Below are positions 1 through 8,600 of a stretch of DNA of 64,000 nucleotides, in pieces. Both the position numbers and the translations under genes were made by a program. Origin of the DNA: Bifidobacterium sp. ESL0800 (lineage in GTDB: Bacteria; Actinomycetota; Actinomycetes; Actinomycetales; Bifidobacteriaceae); contig NZ_CP113913.1 in NCBI RefSeq assembly GCF_029395355.1, positions 2,170,001 to 2,234,000 on the forward strand, in the 5' to 3' direction. Every line of letters begins with the position of its first letter. Within the stretch, counting starts at the first letter, position 1. The notes under the pieces were generated by a model. That model ran no database searches and was not told the DNA's origin. It worked only from the letters and a program-made list of their open reading frames with translations.

Positions 1-1
1 G

Positions 2-349
2 ATGTTCGACGTCGCGATGGCGGGGGCTTCGGGCTGGGTGTTCGCTCCGGCTCTGCTGCGCTATTTCGGCGTCGGCACGTTGGGTGCCTGCAAGCCGTAT
101 GTGGTCGCGATTGTCGTGGTGATCGCCGTGGCTCTGCTGGCTGCGTTGTCATGGGCCTCGACCAGGTGGGCGAAGGATTATCGTGCCTCCGGAAGTCCCT
201 TGCCGCGCTTCAAGCTCGAGGCCGGCAATGGGAAGGATGTGCGTAATTTCCGCAGTTATGCGCTGTATTCTCTGGGATTGATGCCGGTGATGTATGGCGG
301 CTTCGTCGTGTTCCTTGCTCTGGTCGCGCTGCTCGTTTTCGTTGGCTGA
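2..349 (+). CDS. C-terminal part of an integral membrane protein, function unknown
   Basis: The reading frame is open to the left edge of the window. The first ATG at base 2 may be internal, so the 115 residues seen are probably only the C-terminal part. Two hydrophobic segments, about residues 32-52 and 92-114, flank a basic, polar loop, which fits a membrane protein. I recognise no catalytic motif and do not assign a family. The gene converges on mntP, and a palindromic repeat array fills the gap between them. The upstream sequence would be needed to name it. Confidence 0.6.
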   Translation: MFDVAMAGASGWVFAPALLRYFGVGTLGACKPYVVAIVVVIAVALLAALSWASTRWAKDYRASGSPLPRFKLEAGNGKDVRNFRSYALYSLGLMPVMYGGFVVFLALVALLVFVG

Positions 350-365
350 GAGGTTGCTATCTATC

Positions 366-505
366 TGCGTAAAAAGTGCGTTTTAACTGGTCTAAAACGC
401 ATATTCTTACCGCATCTGTGAATAAAGTGCGTTTTAGCTGGCGTAAAATGCACATTTTTGCCGAGTCTGTGAATAATGTGCGTTTTGTATACGTTTGGAT
501 GCGCG
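366..505. repeat. Palindromic tandem array A (51-bp period)
   Basis: The forward arm GTGCGTTTTA occurs at 376-385 and 427-436, with GTGCGTTTTG at 478-487, exactly 51 bp apart. Inverted partners TAAAACGCAT (393-402) and TAAAATGCAC (444-453) are also 51 bp apart. Each unit can therefore fold into a hairpin with a 7-base loop. The linkers between units are alike (both contain TCTGTGAATAA). The array lies between two convergent genes. Its function is unknown. Confidence 0.8.
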
Positions 506-587
506 TGTTAGTGTGGTAGCCCGATCTTGCGAATGCCTTTGCCGTTTTCTCATGACAACGTGATTGGCTGGGCTGTCTCGATCGGGA

Positions 588-1154
588 TCAGGCGATGATG
601 CCGAGGTGCTCCAGCAGGGTCTTCAGCCCGATGAGAATGAGGATGATGCCGCCGACGATTTGGGCGGTCTGCTGCCAGCGCACGCCGATGGTGTGGCCGA
701 GGTAGAGGCCGGCGATGGAGAAGGCTCCCGTGATGACGCCGATGATGGCGGCGGCAGCCCAGATGTTGAGTGGCATGAACTGGAAGCTCACGCCGACTGC
801 AAAGGCGTCGATGCTGCATGCCACGGCCAGCGGTGCCATGTGTCGCCAGTCGAATTGCGCGGTTTCCTTGGCATCCTCCTCAGGTTCGCCGAGTGCCTCG
901 CGGATCATGTTGCCGCCGATTAGCACGAGCAATCCGAAGATGATCCAGTGGTCGACCGCCTCGACATAACGGCCGAATAATGAGGCGAAGAAATAGCCAA
1001 GAATGGGGAAGAGTGCTTGAAAGCCGCCGAACCACAGTGCGGTTTTGAGTGCGTTGACCGGCCTGACGTGTTTGGTGGCTAATCCCTTGCCGATGGCGAT
1101 GGCGAAGGCGTCCATGGAGACGGACACCGCGATAAGCAGGATTTCGACGATCAT
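588..1154 (-). CDS. mntP: MntP-type manganese efflux pump
   Basis: This is a 188-residue membrane protein of the MntP family, which exports Mn(II) across the cytoplasmic membrane. The family's paired motifs are visible: SVSMDAFAIAIGKG near the N-terminus and the repeat ACSIDAFAVGVSF in the second half, each with the conserved Asp in a membrane helix. About six hydrophobic segments are present, and the length matches the family. The ATG at 1154 is chosen because AGGAAG lies about seven bases upstream; a longer open frame to 1229 lacks this and would run through a terminator hairpin. I do not see a convincing yybP-ykoY (manganese) riboswitch in the short leader. Confidence 0.9.
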   Translation of the reverse strand: MIVEILLIAVSVSMDAFAIAIGKGLATKHVRPVNALKTALWFGGFQALFPILGYFFASLFGRYVEAVDHWIIFGLLVLIGGNMIREALGEPEEDAKETAQFDWRHMAPLAVACSIDAFAVGVSFQFMPLNIWAAAAIIGVITGAFSIAGLYLGHTIGVRWQQTAQIVGGIILILIGLKTLLEHLGIIA

Positions 1155-1188
1155 CGGCACTTCCTTGGATGGTAGCTGCTCAATGCTT

Positions 1189-1231
1189 AAAAAACAGGGT
1201 GTTGGAAACCAGTATATGGATTCCAACACCC
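1189..1231 (-). terminator. Intrinsic terminator downstream of ppa
   Basis: There is an 11-bp perfect stem, GGGTGTTGGAA (1197-1207) with TTCCAACACCC (1221-1231). On the minus strand it is followed by six T residues (complement of 1189-1194). It sits just past the ppa stop codon and before mntP, so it should separate the two transcripts. Confidence 0.8.
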
Positions 1232-1298
1232 ATCAGCGTTTAATTCTCATGTGATGAACAACATCACCATGGATTAAGTACCTGGCTTAAACCAGTGC

Positions 1299-1793
1299 TC
1301 ACTTCTTGGACGCGGCGAGGCGCTCGCGGGAAGCCTTGATCTGCTTTTCGGCCTCGGCCACGTTGGTCCAGTAATCGCCGGGCTTGACTTCCTTGCCGGG
1401 CTCCAGGGCCTTGTACTGCTCGAAGAAGTGCTTGATTTCGGCCTTGTGGTACTCGTTGACGTCGTCGATGTCCTTGATGTCGTCGAAACGCACGTCGGCG
1501 GGCACGCACAGCACCTTGTCGTCGCCGCCCTCTTCGTCCTCCATGTGGTAGAGACCCACGGCGCGGCACTCGATGACGCAGCCGGGGAACACGGAGTTCG
1601 GGATCATCACCAGGGCGTCGAGCGGATCGCCGTCCTCGCCCAGGGTGCCCTCGATGTAGCCGTAGTCGTCCGGATAGCCGAAGGAGGTGAAGAGGGTGCG
1701 GTCGAGCGTGATGCGGCCGGTCTCCTGGTCCACTTCGTACTTGTTCTTCGATCCACGCGGGATCTCGACGAGAACGTTGAATGTCTCTGCCAT
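1299..1793 (-). CDS. ppa: Inorganic pyrophosphatase (family I)
   Basis: This soluble enzyme hydrolyses pyrophosphate to phosphate and so drives biosynthetic reactions. The 164-residue protein shows the family I signature around residues 35-60 (RTLFTSFGYPDDYGYIEGT, then GDPLDALV), with the metal-binding acidic residues in place, and a second acidic motif DDIKDIDDV. The ATG at 1793 is preceded by AAGGAG with good spacing; the longer frame to 1844 has no such site. It is transcribed alone on the minus strand and ends at a strong hairpin terminator before mntP. Confidence 0.95.
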   Translation of the reverse strand: MAETFNVLVEIPRGSKNKYEVDQETGRITLDRTLFTSFGYPDDYGYIEGTLGEDGDPLDALVMIPNSVFPGCVIECRAVGLYHMEDEEGGDDKVLCVPADVRFDDIKDIDDVNEYHKAEIKHFFEQYKALEPGKEVKPGDYWTNVAEAEKQIKASRERLAASKK

Positions 1794-1948
1794 GTTTGCT
1801 CCTTTTGAACGTCTGTTGAACGTAGTGTTTGTTACCGAACTCAAGTCTAGCGCAGATACTCGCCGATGCGGTTATCGGTTTTATTTTGCTTTTGGCTGCC
1901 GGTGGATGGGCTGGGTTTGGCCTATTCCGGTTGGGTCTTCATTCCTGT

Positions 1949-4135
1949 TTATTCTTGCTTGCTTCCCGCGATGCTGAAAATATAGGCCGGGCGCTCGGCG
2001 GGATCGAGGGTGACCTTGTTGTTGCTCGACCAGGTGAAACTGCCGCCGCCGAGTTCGTCGTGGACGTCGAAGGTATGATCACGGGGCAGGCCGAGCAGTG
2101 CCGGATCGAAGTTCACCTCCGAGGTGTGGGCGGCCTTGCCATCGAGGTTGACCACGACGATGAGGGTGTCGCCAGGGGCTGCAAAGGCTGCGTTTTCGGC
2201 TCCGTCGTTTGCGCTGCTGGTCTCGTCGCTGTTCTGCTTATCCGCCAAACCGGTTGTCATCGGCGGAATATGGCGGGCGAAGGCGACGACGTTTGGGTCG
2301 CTGGTCCAGAGCATGGTCACATCGTGATAGCTGCGGCAGGCAGGGTGCGCGCGGCGGATGTGGTTGAGGTCGGTGAGCAGCGTAGCGATACCATATTTAT
2401 CGGCCTCGCTCCAATCGCGCACCTTGATTTCGTATTTCTCGTTGTCGGCTTGCTCTTCGCGGCCTTCCTGCTGCCGGTTCTCCACCAGCTCGTAGCCGTT
2501 GTAGATGCCCCAGGACGGCGAGCCCATTGCGGCCAGGACAGCGCGGACCTTATGACCAACCGGTCCGTTGTCGCGCAGATAGTCGGTGAGGATGTCGGGC
2601 GTGGTGGGCCAGAACGTGTTGTGCTGGTAGTAGGCCTCGTCGCTGTTGGTGGTCTGCAGGTATTCGCTCACTTCGTCCTTGGTGTTGCGCCAGGGGAAGT
2701 AACTGTGCGATTGCGTGAATCCGGCCAGACTCAGCGCCCGCATGATCGCCGGGCGGGTGAAGGCTTCGGCAAGGAAGAGGATTTCGGGGTGCTTGCGCTG
2801 CACCGCCTCGATGACGTCCTGCCAGAAACGCACCGGCTTGGTGTGCGGGTTGTCGATGCGGAACATGGTGACGCCCGCGGCGACCCACAGGTCCATGATG
2901 CGCTCGGTCTCGCGCTCGATGCCGGGCATGTCGATGTTGAAATCGATGGGATAGATGTCCTGATATTTCTTCGGCGGGTTCTCGGCGAACGCGATGGTGC
3001 CGTCCGGCTTGTGGCGGAACCAGTTCGGATGCTCACGAACCCACGGATGGTCCGGCGAACATTGCAGCGCAAAGTCCAGCGCGATCTCGAGTCCGAGCTT
3101 GTGCGCGTGGGCGCAGAACGTCTTGAAATCGTCCATCGTGCCGAGCAGCGGGTCGACCGTATCATGACCGCCGAGCGGCGAACCGATGCCGAACGGCGAG
3201 CCCGGATCGTCCGGTCCCGCCACCAAGGCGTTGTTGCGGCCTTTGCGGTTGGTGACGCCGATGGGGAAAATCGGCGGCAGATAGACCACATCGAAACCTT
3301 CGGCCTTGGCGCGGTCGAGCCCGGACAATGCGGTTTTCAGCGTCCCCTGAGTGATTTCGCCGGTTTGCGGGTCGCGGTTCGCGCCTTCGGAGCGCGGGAA
3401 GAACTGGTACCACGCGGTGAAGCTCGATCCGGGGCGTTCGACCCTGAAACGTTGCGGGGCGCTCGCGCTGAGTCCATCCCGCAACGGATTCGAGTGGTGA
3501 AGGGCCGAGATGGCCGGGTTGTCGGCAGCAGCAAGCCGCTCCTTGATATCCAAGGAATCGTCGGCAAGCAGTTGGGCGGCTTTTTGCAAGGCGTTGCGCT
3601 GGGCGTCGTCGAGGTTGCAATCAGTATTCTCCGACCAGCGTGCGAGGAGCTGGGAGCCTGAAATCAAGGCGTTTTCGGCGTCATCGTCGACGTCGACTTT
3701 GATGCGTGCGTCGGCCAGCCAGGAGGCATACACATCCTCCCAGCCTTCGAGCACGACCGTCCACTCGCCAAGCTGTTGCCGGACTTTGCCGAAGTCCTTG
3801 TTCCATGGTTTGAGGTCGCTGGGAATGCCGGCGGCGAGTTCGGCTTTCCATAAATCGAGGCCTGGATTGGTGCAGGTCATGGCGACGCGTTGCCTGACCT
3901 CGCCGTGCGGGTCGCGCAGAACCGCGGTGGCTCCGGTATGGCTGCGGCCTTCGATGAAGATTTGCGCCGTCACGGTGAACGCCTCGCCCAGTTCGATGCG
4001 AGCCGGGAAGATTCCGCGCTGTTCGCACGGCGTGACCGACATGATGACGATTCGTCCGAATTGGTGAGGTGCGGCAATGGGAATGCTGGGTGTGGCCGGT
4101 TCCTTGAATTCCTGGTTTGTGGTGTTGGCTGCCAT
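1949..4135 (-). CDS. glgE: Alpha-1,4-glucan:maltose-1-phosphate maltosyltransferase (GlgE)
   Basis: GlgE is a GH13_3 enzyme that extends alpha-1,4-glucan chains using maltose 1-phosphate. The 728-residue protein has an N-terminal beta-sandwich domain (residues about 25-150), a helical segment, the TIM barrel (about 235-600) and a C-terminal beta domain. Expected catalytic residues are Asp428 in MFRIDNPHTK and Glu457 in FLAEAFTRP; ARIELG and the PIFPIG motif also fit the family. The start ATG has GGCGGG upstream. A Ser/Asn/Asp-rich insertion lies near residues 628-650. The usual partners (TreS, maltokinase, GlgB) are not in the window, so its source of maltose 1-phosphate is not evident here. 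Confidence 0.93.
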   Translation of the reverse strand: MAANTTNQEFKEPATPSIPIAAPHQFGRIVIMSVTPCEQRGIFPARIELGEAFTVTAQIFIEGRSHTGATAVLRDPHGEVRQRVAMTCTNPGLDLWKAELAAGIPSDLKPWNKDFGKVRQQLGEWTVVLEGWEDVYASWLADARIKVDVDDDAENALISGSQLLARWSENTDCNLDDAQRNALQKAAQLLADDSLDIKERLAAADNPAISALHHSNPLRDGLSASAPQRFRVERPGSSFTAWYQFFPRSEGANRDPQTGEITQGTLKTALSGLDRAKAEGFDVVYLPPIFPIGVTNRKGRNNALVAGPDDPGSPFGIGSPLGGHDTVDPLLGTMDDFKTFCAHAHKLGLEIALDFALQCSPDHPWVREHPNWFRHKPDGTIAFAENPPKKYQDIYPIDFNIDMPGIERETERIMDLWVAAGVTMFRIDNPHTKPVRFWQDVIEAVQRKHPEILFLAEAFTRPAIMRALSLAGFTQSHSYFPWRNTKDEVSEYLQTTNSDEAYYQHNTFWPTTPDILTDYLRDNGPVGHKVRAVLAAMGSPSWGIYNGYELVENRQQEGREEQADNEKYEIKVRDWSEADKYGIATLLTDLNHIRRAHPACRSYHDVTMLWTSDPNVVAFARHIPPMTTGLADKQNSDETSSANDGAENAAFAAPGDTLIVVVNLDGKAAHTSEVNFDPALLGLPRDHTFDVHDELGGGSFTWSSNNKVTLDPAERPAYIFSIAGSKQE

Positions 4136-4237
4136 AATTATTCCCGCCTTATTTTCGCGTCGCTGAATTGTTTTGTATGTCTCATTGTAAAGGCACGTTT
4201 GGTGGCTTTTGGCGTTTTTAGACGGAATGATAAAATT

Positions 4238-4349
4238 TGTGTATAACTATTTTCTTGTATTGCAAAATAGTTGATAACCATGTGGGCAACTTGGTCGAGG
4301 ACGACCTGAAAACGGCGAAATGTGGATAGTGAAAACTAAGTTATCCACA
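4238..4349. other. Cluster of three DnaA-box-like sites
   Basis: TTATACACA lies on the minus strand (4238-4246), CTATCCACA on the minus strand (4321-4329, one base off consensus), and TTATCCACA on the plus strand (4341-4349). Two match the TTATNCACA consensus perfectly. They lie within 112 bp in the divergent, AT-rich gap between glgE and a membrane protein gene. No dnaA, dnaN or replication gene is nearby, so this is not an obvious origin. A regulatory or DnaA-titrating role is possible but only inferred. Confidence 0.45.
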
Positions 4350-4456
4350 ACACGCCGAGACCCCGATCATTCGACCACAGTGCCTGAAATCGGCACGGAA
4401 ATCTGAAGAATTATGCAACCATAGCGATATCAGGTTGTGAACGGGAAAGTGAGAAA

Positions 4457-5494
4457 ATGATGAATGACGAAGCGAAATCGGAACAGACTGCCGACGAACG
4501 AGGTGAGAAGGATGTGCCACCTCCTGCCGGGCCTGGCTGTCAGACTGGCTCGCCGCGAGCGGGTGAGGCCCCCAACGAGCATGACGTTGTTGCGGCTGAG
4601 GGCAGATCGCCGTTTTGGAAGAGGCGTGTGGTGTGGATGGTGGTGGTTGCGGTGGCCGTTGTCGTGGTCGCCGCTGTCGTTGGCGGGATGGTATGGAGCA
4701 GGCATGTCAAGGATGAAGCGCTTTCGGGCTGTCGGCAACAAGCGGGGCAGATTCGGCATCTTGCAGGTACGTCTCTTGGCAAGGACGCGATAGAGGCCGG
4801 GAAAGTGGGCAAGAAGGATGTCGCCGACGCCAAGACTTGGGAAGCGCTGCAGACCAGCCAAAAGAAGCTGGCTGGTTTGGTGCGTGAGGGAGTGCCCGCT
4901 TGCGACGCAACTTCACGCGTGGCGGCTCAAGGGCAGAAAAGCAAGGCTGCTGCATCACTGAAGTCGATGGAGAAAGCCCGCGCCAATGTTGAAAAGTCGG
5001 CGAAGGCGGTATTGGCCAGCAGAGACACAAAAGTTTTGAAGGATACTCAGGACTTATTGAGCGCGAAAGTCGGGCAGGCGAAGCAGCTGTTGGATTCGTC
5101 GGCAGGCAACGTGGCCGACGATGCGACGCGCACGGCGCTTTCGCAGCGGATTGACGCGGCGAACGGGTTGCTTGGCAGTCACAAGGGCAAGGTCGCCGAT
5201 TTGCAACAGACTTCACAGGCGTTGGACGATGCGGTCAATGGGGTCAACGCGAGCGTGCAGGCGAAGGCAGAGGCCGATGCGCAGGCTGCTGCGGCTGCTG
5301 CGGCGGCTCAGGCTCGGGCGGCGCAGCAACAAGCGCGAAACCGGCAGGGGCAAGCGGCTGGTGGCAGTGCGCAAGGCAATCAGCAGCCGGAGAGGATTCA
5401 CAACGGCGGTTATAGCAGTTTTAAGGAGTGGATGGCTCATCATGAGCCATTGGGTAATGGCTGCAATGCTGCAGGGTTTTGTGCCATCGGCTGA
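4457..5494 (+). CDS. Single-pass membrane protein with extracellular coiled coil
   Basis: This 345-residue protein has an acidic cytoplasmic N-terminus (1-55), one strongly hydrophobic membrane segment (about 58-80), then a long Lys/Ala/Gln-rich region with heptad-like spacing (about 85-300). An Ala-rich run near 270-290 precedes a Gln/Arg/Gly linker and a short tail with two cysteines (GNGCNAAGFCAIG). Topology suggests that most of the chain lies outside the cell. A weak purine-rich site (GGGAAAGTGAG) precedes the start; ATG codons at 4457 and 4460 are both possible. The gene lies 119 bp upstream of the giant adhesin and may be co-expressed with it. No enzymatic motif is seen and the function is unknown. 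Confidence 0.8.
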   Translation: MMNDEAKSEQTADERGEKDVPPPAGPGCQTGSPRAGEAPNEHDVVAAEGRSPFWKRRVVWMVVVAVAVVVVAAVVGGMVWSRHVKDEALSGCRQQAGQIRHLAGTSLGKDAIEAGKVGKKDVADAKTWEALQTSQKKLAGLVREGVPACDATSRVAAQGQKSKAAASLKSMEKARANVEKSAKAVLASRDTKVLKDTQDLLSAKVGQAKQLLDSSAGNVADDATRTALSQRIDAANGLLGSHKGKVADLQQTSQALDDAVNGVNASVQAKAEADAQAAAAAAAAQARAAQQQARNRQGQAAGGSAQGNQQPERIHNGGYSSFKEWMAHHEPLGNGCNAAGFCAIG

Positions 5495-5613
5495 TTTTAA
5501 AAGTTTTACCGTCACCCTTCGTCTCTTTCTTGGCGGATCGGAACGAAAGGCGACGGCTCCAATAATTGGAAGAGGGCAAACCGTCCTCTTCCTCAATGAT
5601 AGCGGAGGGCTAT

Positions 5614-8600
5614 ATGAGGATGCAAAGAAAGCAATCCAAGGTTGGAAAATTCCTGGCCTGTGCATTGTCCGGTGCCATGGCTTTGGCGACGTTGCTTCCT
5701 GGCACCGCCTATGCGGGCGGTGACGGCGGGTCGGCCGGTGGCGGCGGCGGGGGAAGCATGAATGTCTCCCAACAATGGGCCTACAAGGACAACAACGATG
5801 GCGGTTTCGGCGGGCATGACATGTCATCCATCACCGCAGCGTTCAAACAAATGGGCGTTACCATGGGCATCGGCACCAATGTGGCCCAGCAGGCGTTGGA
5901 TGAGGCGAATACCAATTGCACCAACCGGTTCCACGAGGCACATCCCGGGAAGGGTGACGGGGACTGTCGCGTAGTCGGAGTGGGCACCATGACCGGTCTG
6001 AGCAAAGAATTCAGCGGGCAGGTCCATAACCCTAAACAAATATGGATAGATAATTGGATCGCGCAGGTTTCCGGCGGCACTTACAGTAATAGCGGAGTCT
6101 CATACACCACTGGAACTGCTTTTGCCGATCAGCCTGATACGTCGGTGGATTCCATAGTGGACAAGTACGCTTCGGATGACGTGTCGATTGTAGTGATCAT
6201 GCTCAATAGATTCGAGCCGATGATTCCGACCTATGATCTGTCGCTGTCTACCTCGGAACGGGCACCGACCGGTATGGCCGTCGGCGCCAAGAATGCGGCA
6301 CGGGATACGATTCACGCCAGCAACAATAATTCGCCGATTAAAGAGGATGTAAATGCGGATGTGACCTTACATTACGAGGGTCAGCCCGACGGGTACGTTC
6401 CAGCTGGCCAATCGACGAAGACCGGCGGAATCCACAACAACGGCGATTCCTCCTCGCCTTCGTTCTCGCCCTCTGACCTATCGATGACGCATTGGCAGGA
6501 GGGTCGATACTGGTTCGATGTGGATGTCAGCAAACAAGGCAAGATGAGCGCAGCCGCTTCGCACGAGGGGTCTGGCGATTCCGCCGAGCAGTGGGACGTC
6601 TCTTCGCTGGCTCCTCCGGCACCGACAAAGAAGGTGCAGAAAGGAACCAGCGTCAATGACATGGCCAATACGACCACAATCGAATCCGATACCGGGCGTG
6701 GCGGCTATGAGATGCATTTCAAGGATTCGATTACGCCCAACGGTGTCGATTATGACGTTTCCGATATGAAGGTCACCGATGCCAGTGATGGGTCGGATGT
6801 GTCAAGTCAATTCGCGATGAATTGGGACCGGCTTGCGAATGTCGTTACGGCCGATCGTTCCCCTAGTTTGGGCGAACTGCCGCTCAACCATATTTTCAGA
6901 TTCACCTTCAAAGTGACGGTGCACAATCCGACCACCACTGTGGTCGGAGACCTCGCTGAGGTGTCGTGGAACCGGAATCCTTTTGTCGAAACCGCGCATT
7001 TTCAGTTTCCGACGCGCGATCCGGATCCTGACAAGGCATGGACCACTAATCCCGATGAATCCCTTGATGTATCGGATCCAGGCCATACCAATCAGGTGGG
7101 CGCGGACGGCAGAACCTTTGTACCGGGCGACAGGGTCTCCAGCGTGGTCAATGGTACGTTGCCCAAAGACTTGGTAGAAGACCTTTCACAGTATTCGTTG
7201 AGCGACGACTGGTCGGGTGCATCGCGCTATGTCGACTTCCCCAACGAAAAAGCCAAGGTCTATGTGGACGGTGTCGACCGTACCGGAGATTTCGACATCA
7301 CTACGACCGGTTCTGTGACAACGGCCAGCGCCAAACGCTCGATTCTCGCCGGTAGCGCTCACCAAGCCAATGACCGTGTGGTCAAACTGGTACTTGACGG
7401 CACGTTCAAGTTGGAGACGACGGCCACGGACGCGGTGTCGATGACCAATTCCGGTGAAGAGCAATTCAACGGCCAGGGAGTCGATACGAATACGCCGCCA
7501 GTGCTCGTGCGTAGCCCCAACCCTGACAAGGCATGGGTCAAGGACACGCAGGAGGCGTTGAATACCGCCGATAAGACGCATGCCAACAATGTGGCTGCCG
7601 ACAATAAAACCTACGTAACCGGAGACAATGCAGTAGTGGTCGTCAACGGGACTTTGCCCAAGAATCTCGCCCGAGACCTTGACCGATATGTCCTGAGCGA
7701 TGATTGGTCGCAGGCGGCACAATACGTTGATTTTCCGGCCGGCAAGGCCAAGGTCTATGTCGATGGTGTCGATCGCAGCGACGATTTCAGCATTGGGGTC
7801 AGCGATCATGTCACCACGGCCGAGGCCAAACCGGCGATACTGAGCGGCAGCGGCAAACAGCTTAAAGACCGCAAGATGAAGCTGGTGCTGAACGGAACGA
7901 TGCTCAAAGACGTGGACGCGCATACCACGGCCACGATCGTCAACAAAGGCAGCGAGCAATGGAATGGCAAAACGGCCGCGACGAACACGCCACAGGTGCA
8001 TGTGTGGAGCCCGAATCCCGACAAAAGCTGGGTGCGGCTCGACGAAACCGGCAAATGGAAGCTGGTGATCGACCCGAACAAAAGCGACGCGACCGGGGCC
8101 GACAACCTCACGTTCCTCGATGGCGACCAGCTGGGGGCGGTAGTCAATCTTCCGATCAGCGACCCCAGTGTGCTGGAATATGGCATCAGCAAGCTTTTGC
8201 TGACCGACGACTACGCAAAAGCCGACTATCTCGTCGACCCGCAGGCGATTTCCAAGGTGCGCGTGTATATGGCGCCTGCTGCCTCGAGCAGCCAGTCGAG
8301 CGTCGACGCCATCAATACCATTGCGGGTTCGGATGTCACCAAGGAATTCAACATTTCGCAAGAAGGGACGAGGATTACCGCCAAGGCCAGGTCCGATTGG
8401 CTTGCCTATCTTTCGCGCCATGTCGGCGCTGTGCAGATCACTATGTTTGTTCCGTTCCTCGCCAACTATGCCAACGGGAAGGGTGCCGCGAAAGTCCGTG
8501 AGGATTTCGGCAAAGGCACCGGTGAGGAGCTTGCTTTTGGAACCGATCCCGGCGGAACGGATCTGCTGAACAAGGGTTCGATTCTCGTCAACCGCCAAGG

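Noticed and set aside
1155..1298. Manganese riboswitch (yybP-ykoY) upstream of mntP
   Set aside because: The only strong structure is the ppa terminator. The conserved loop motifs of the riboswitch were not found by eye.
4136..4456. Replication origin
   Set aside because: DnaA-type boxes are present, but there is no dnaA, dnaN, rpmH or parAB nearby and no clear AT-rich unwinding block.
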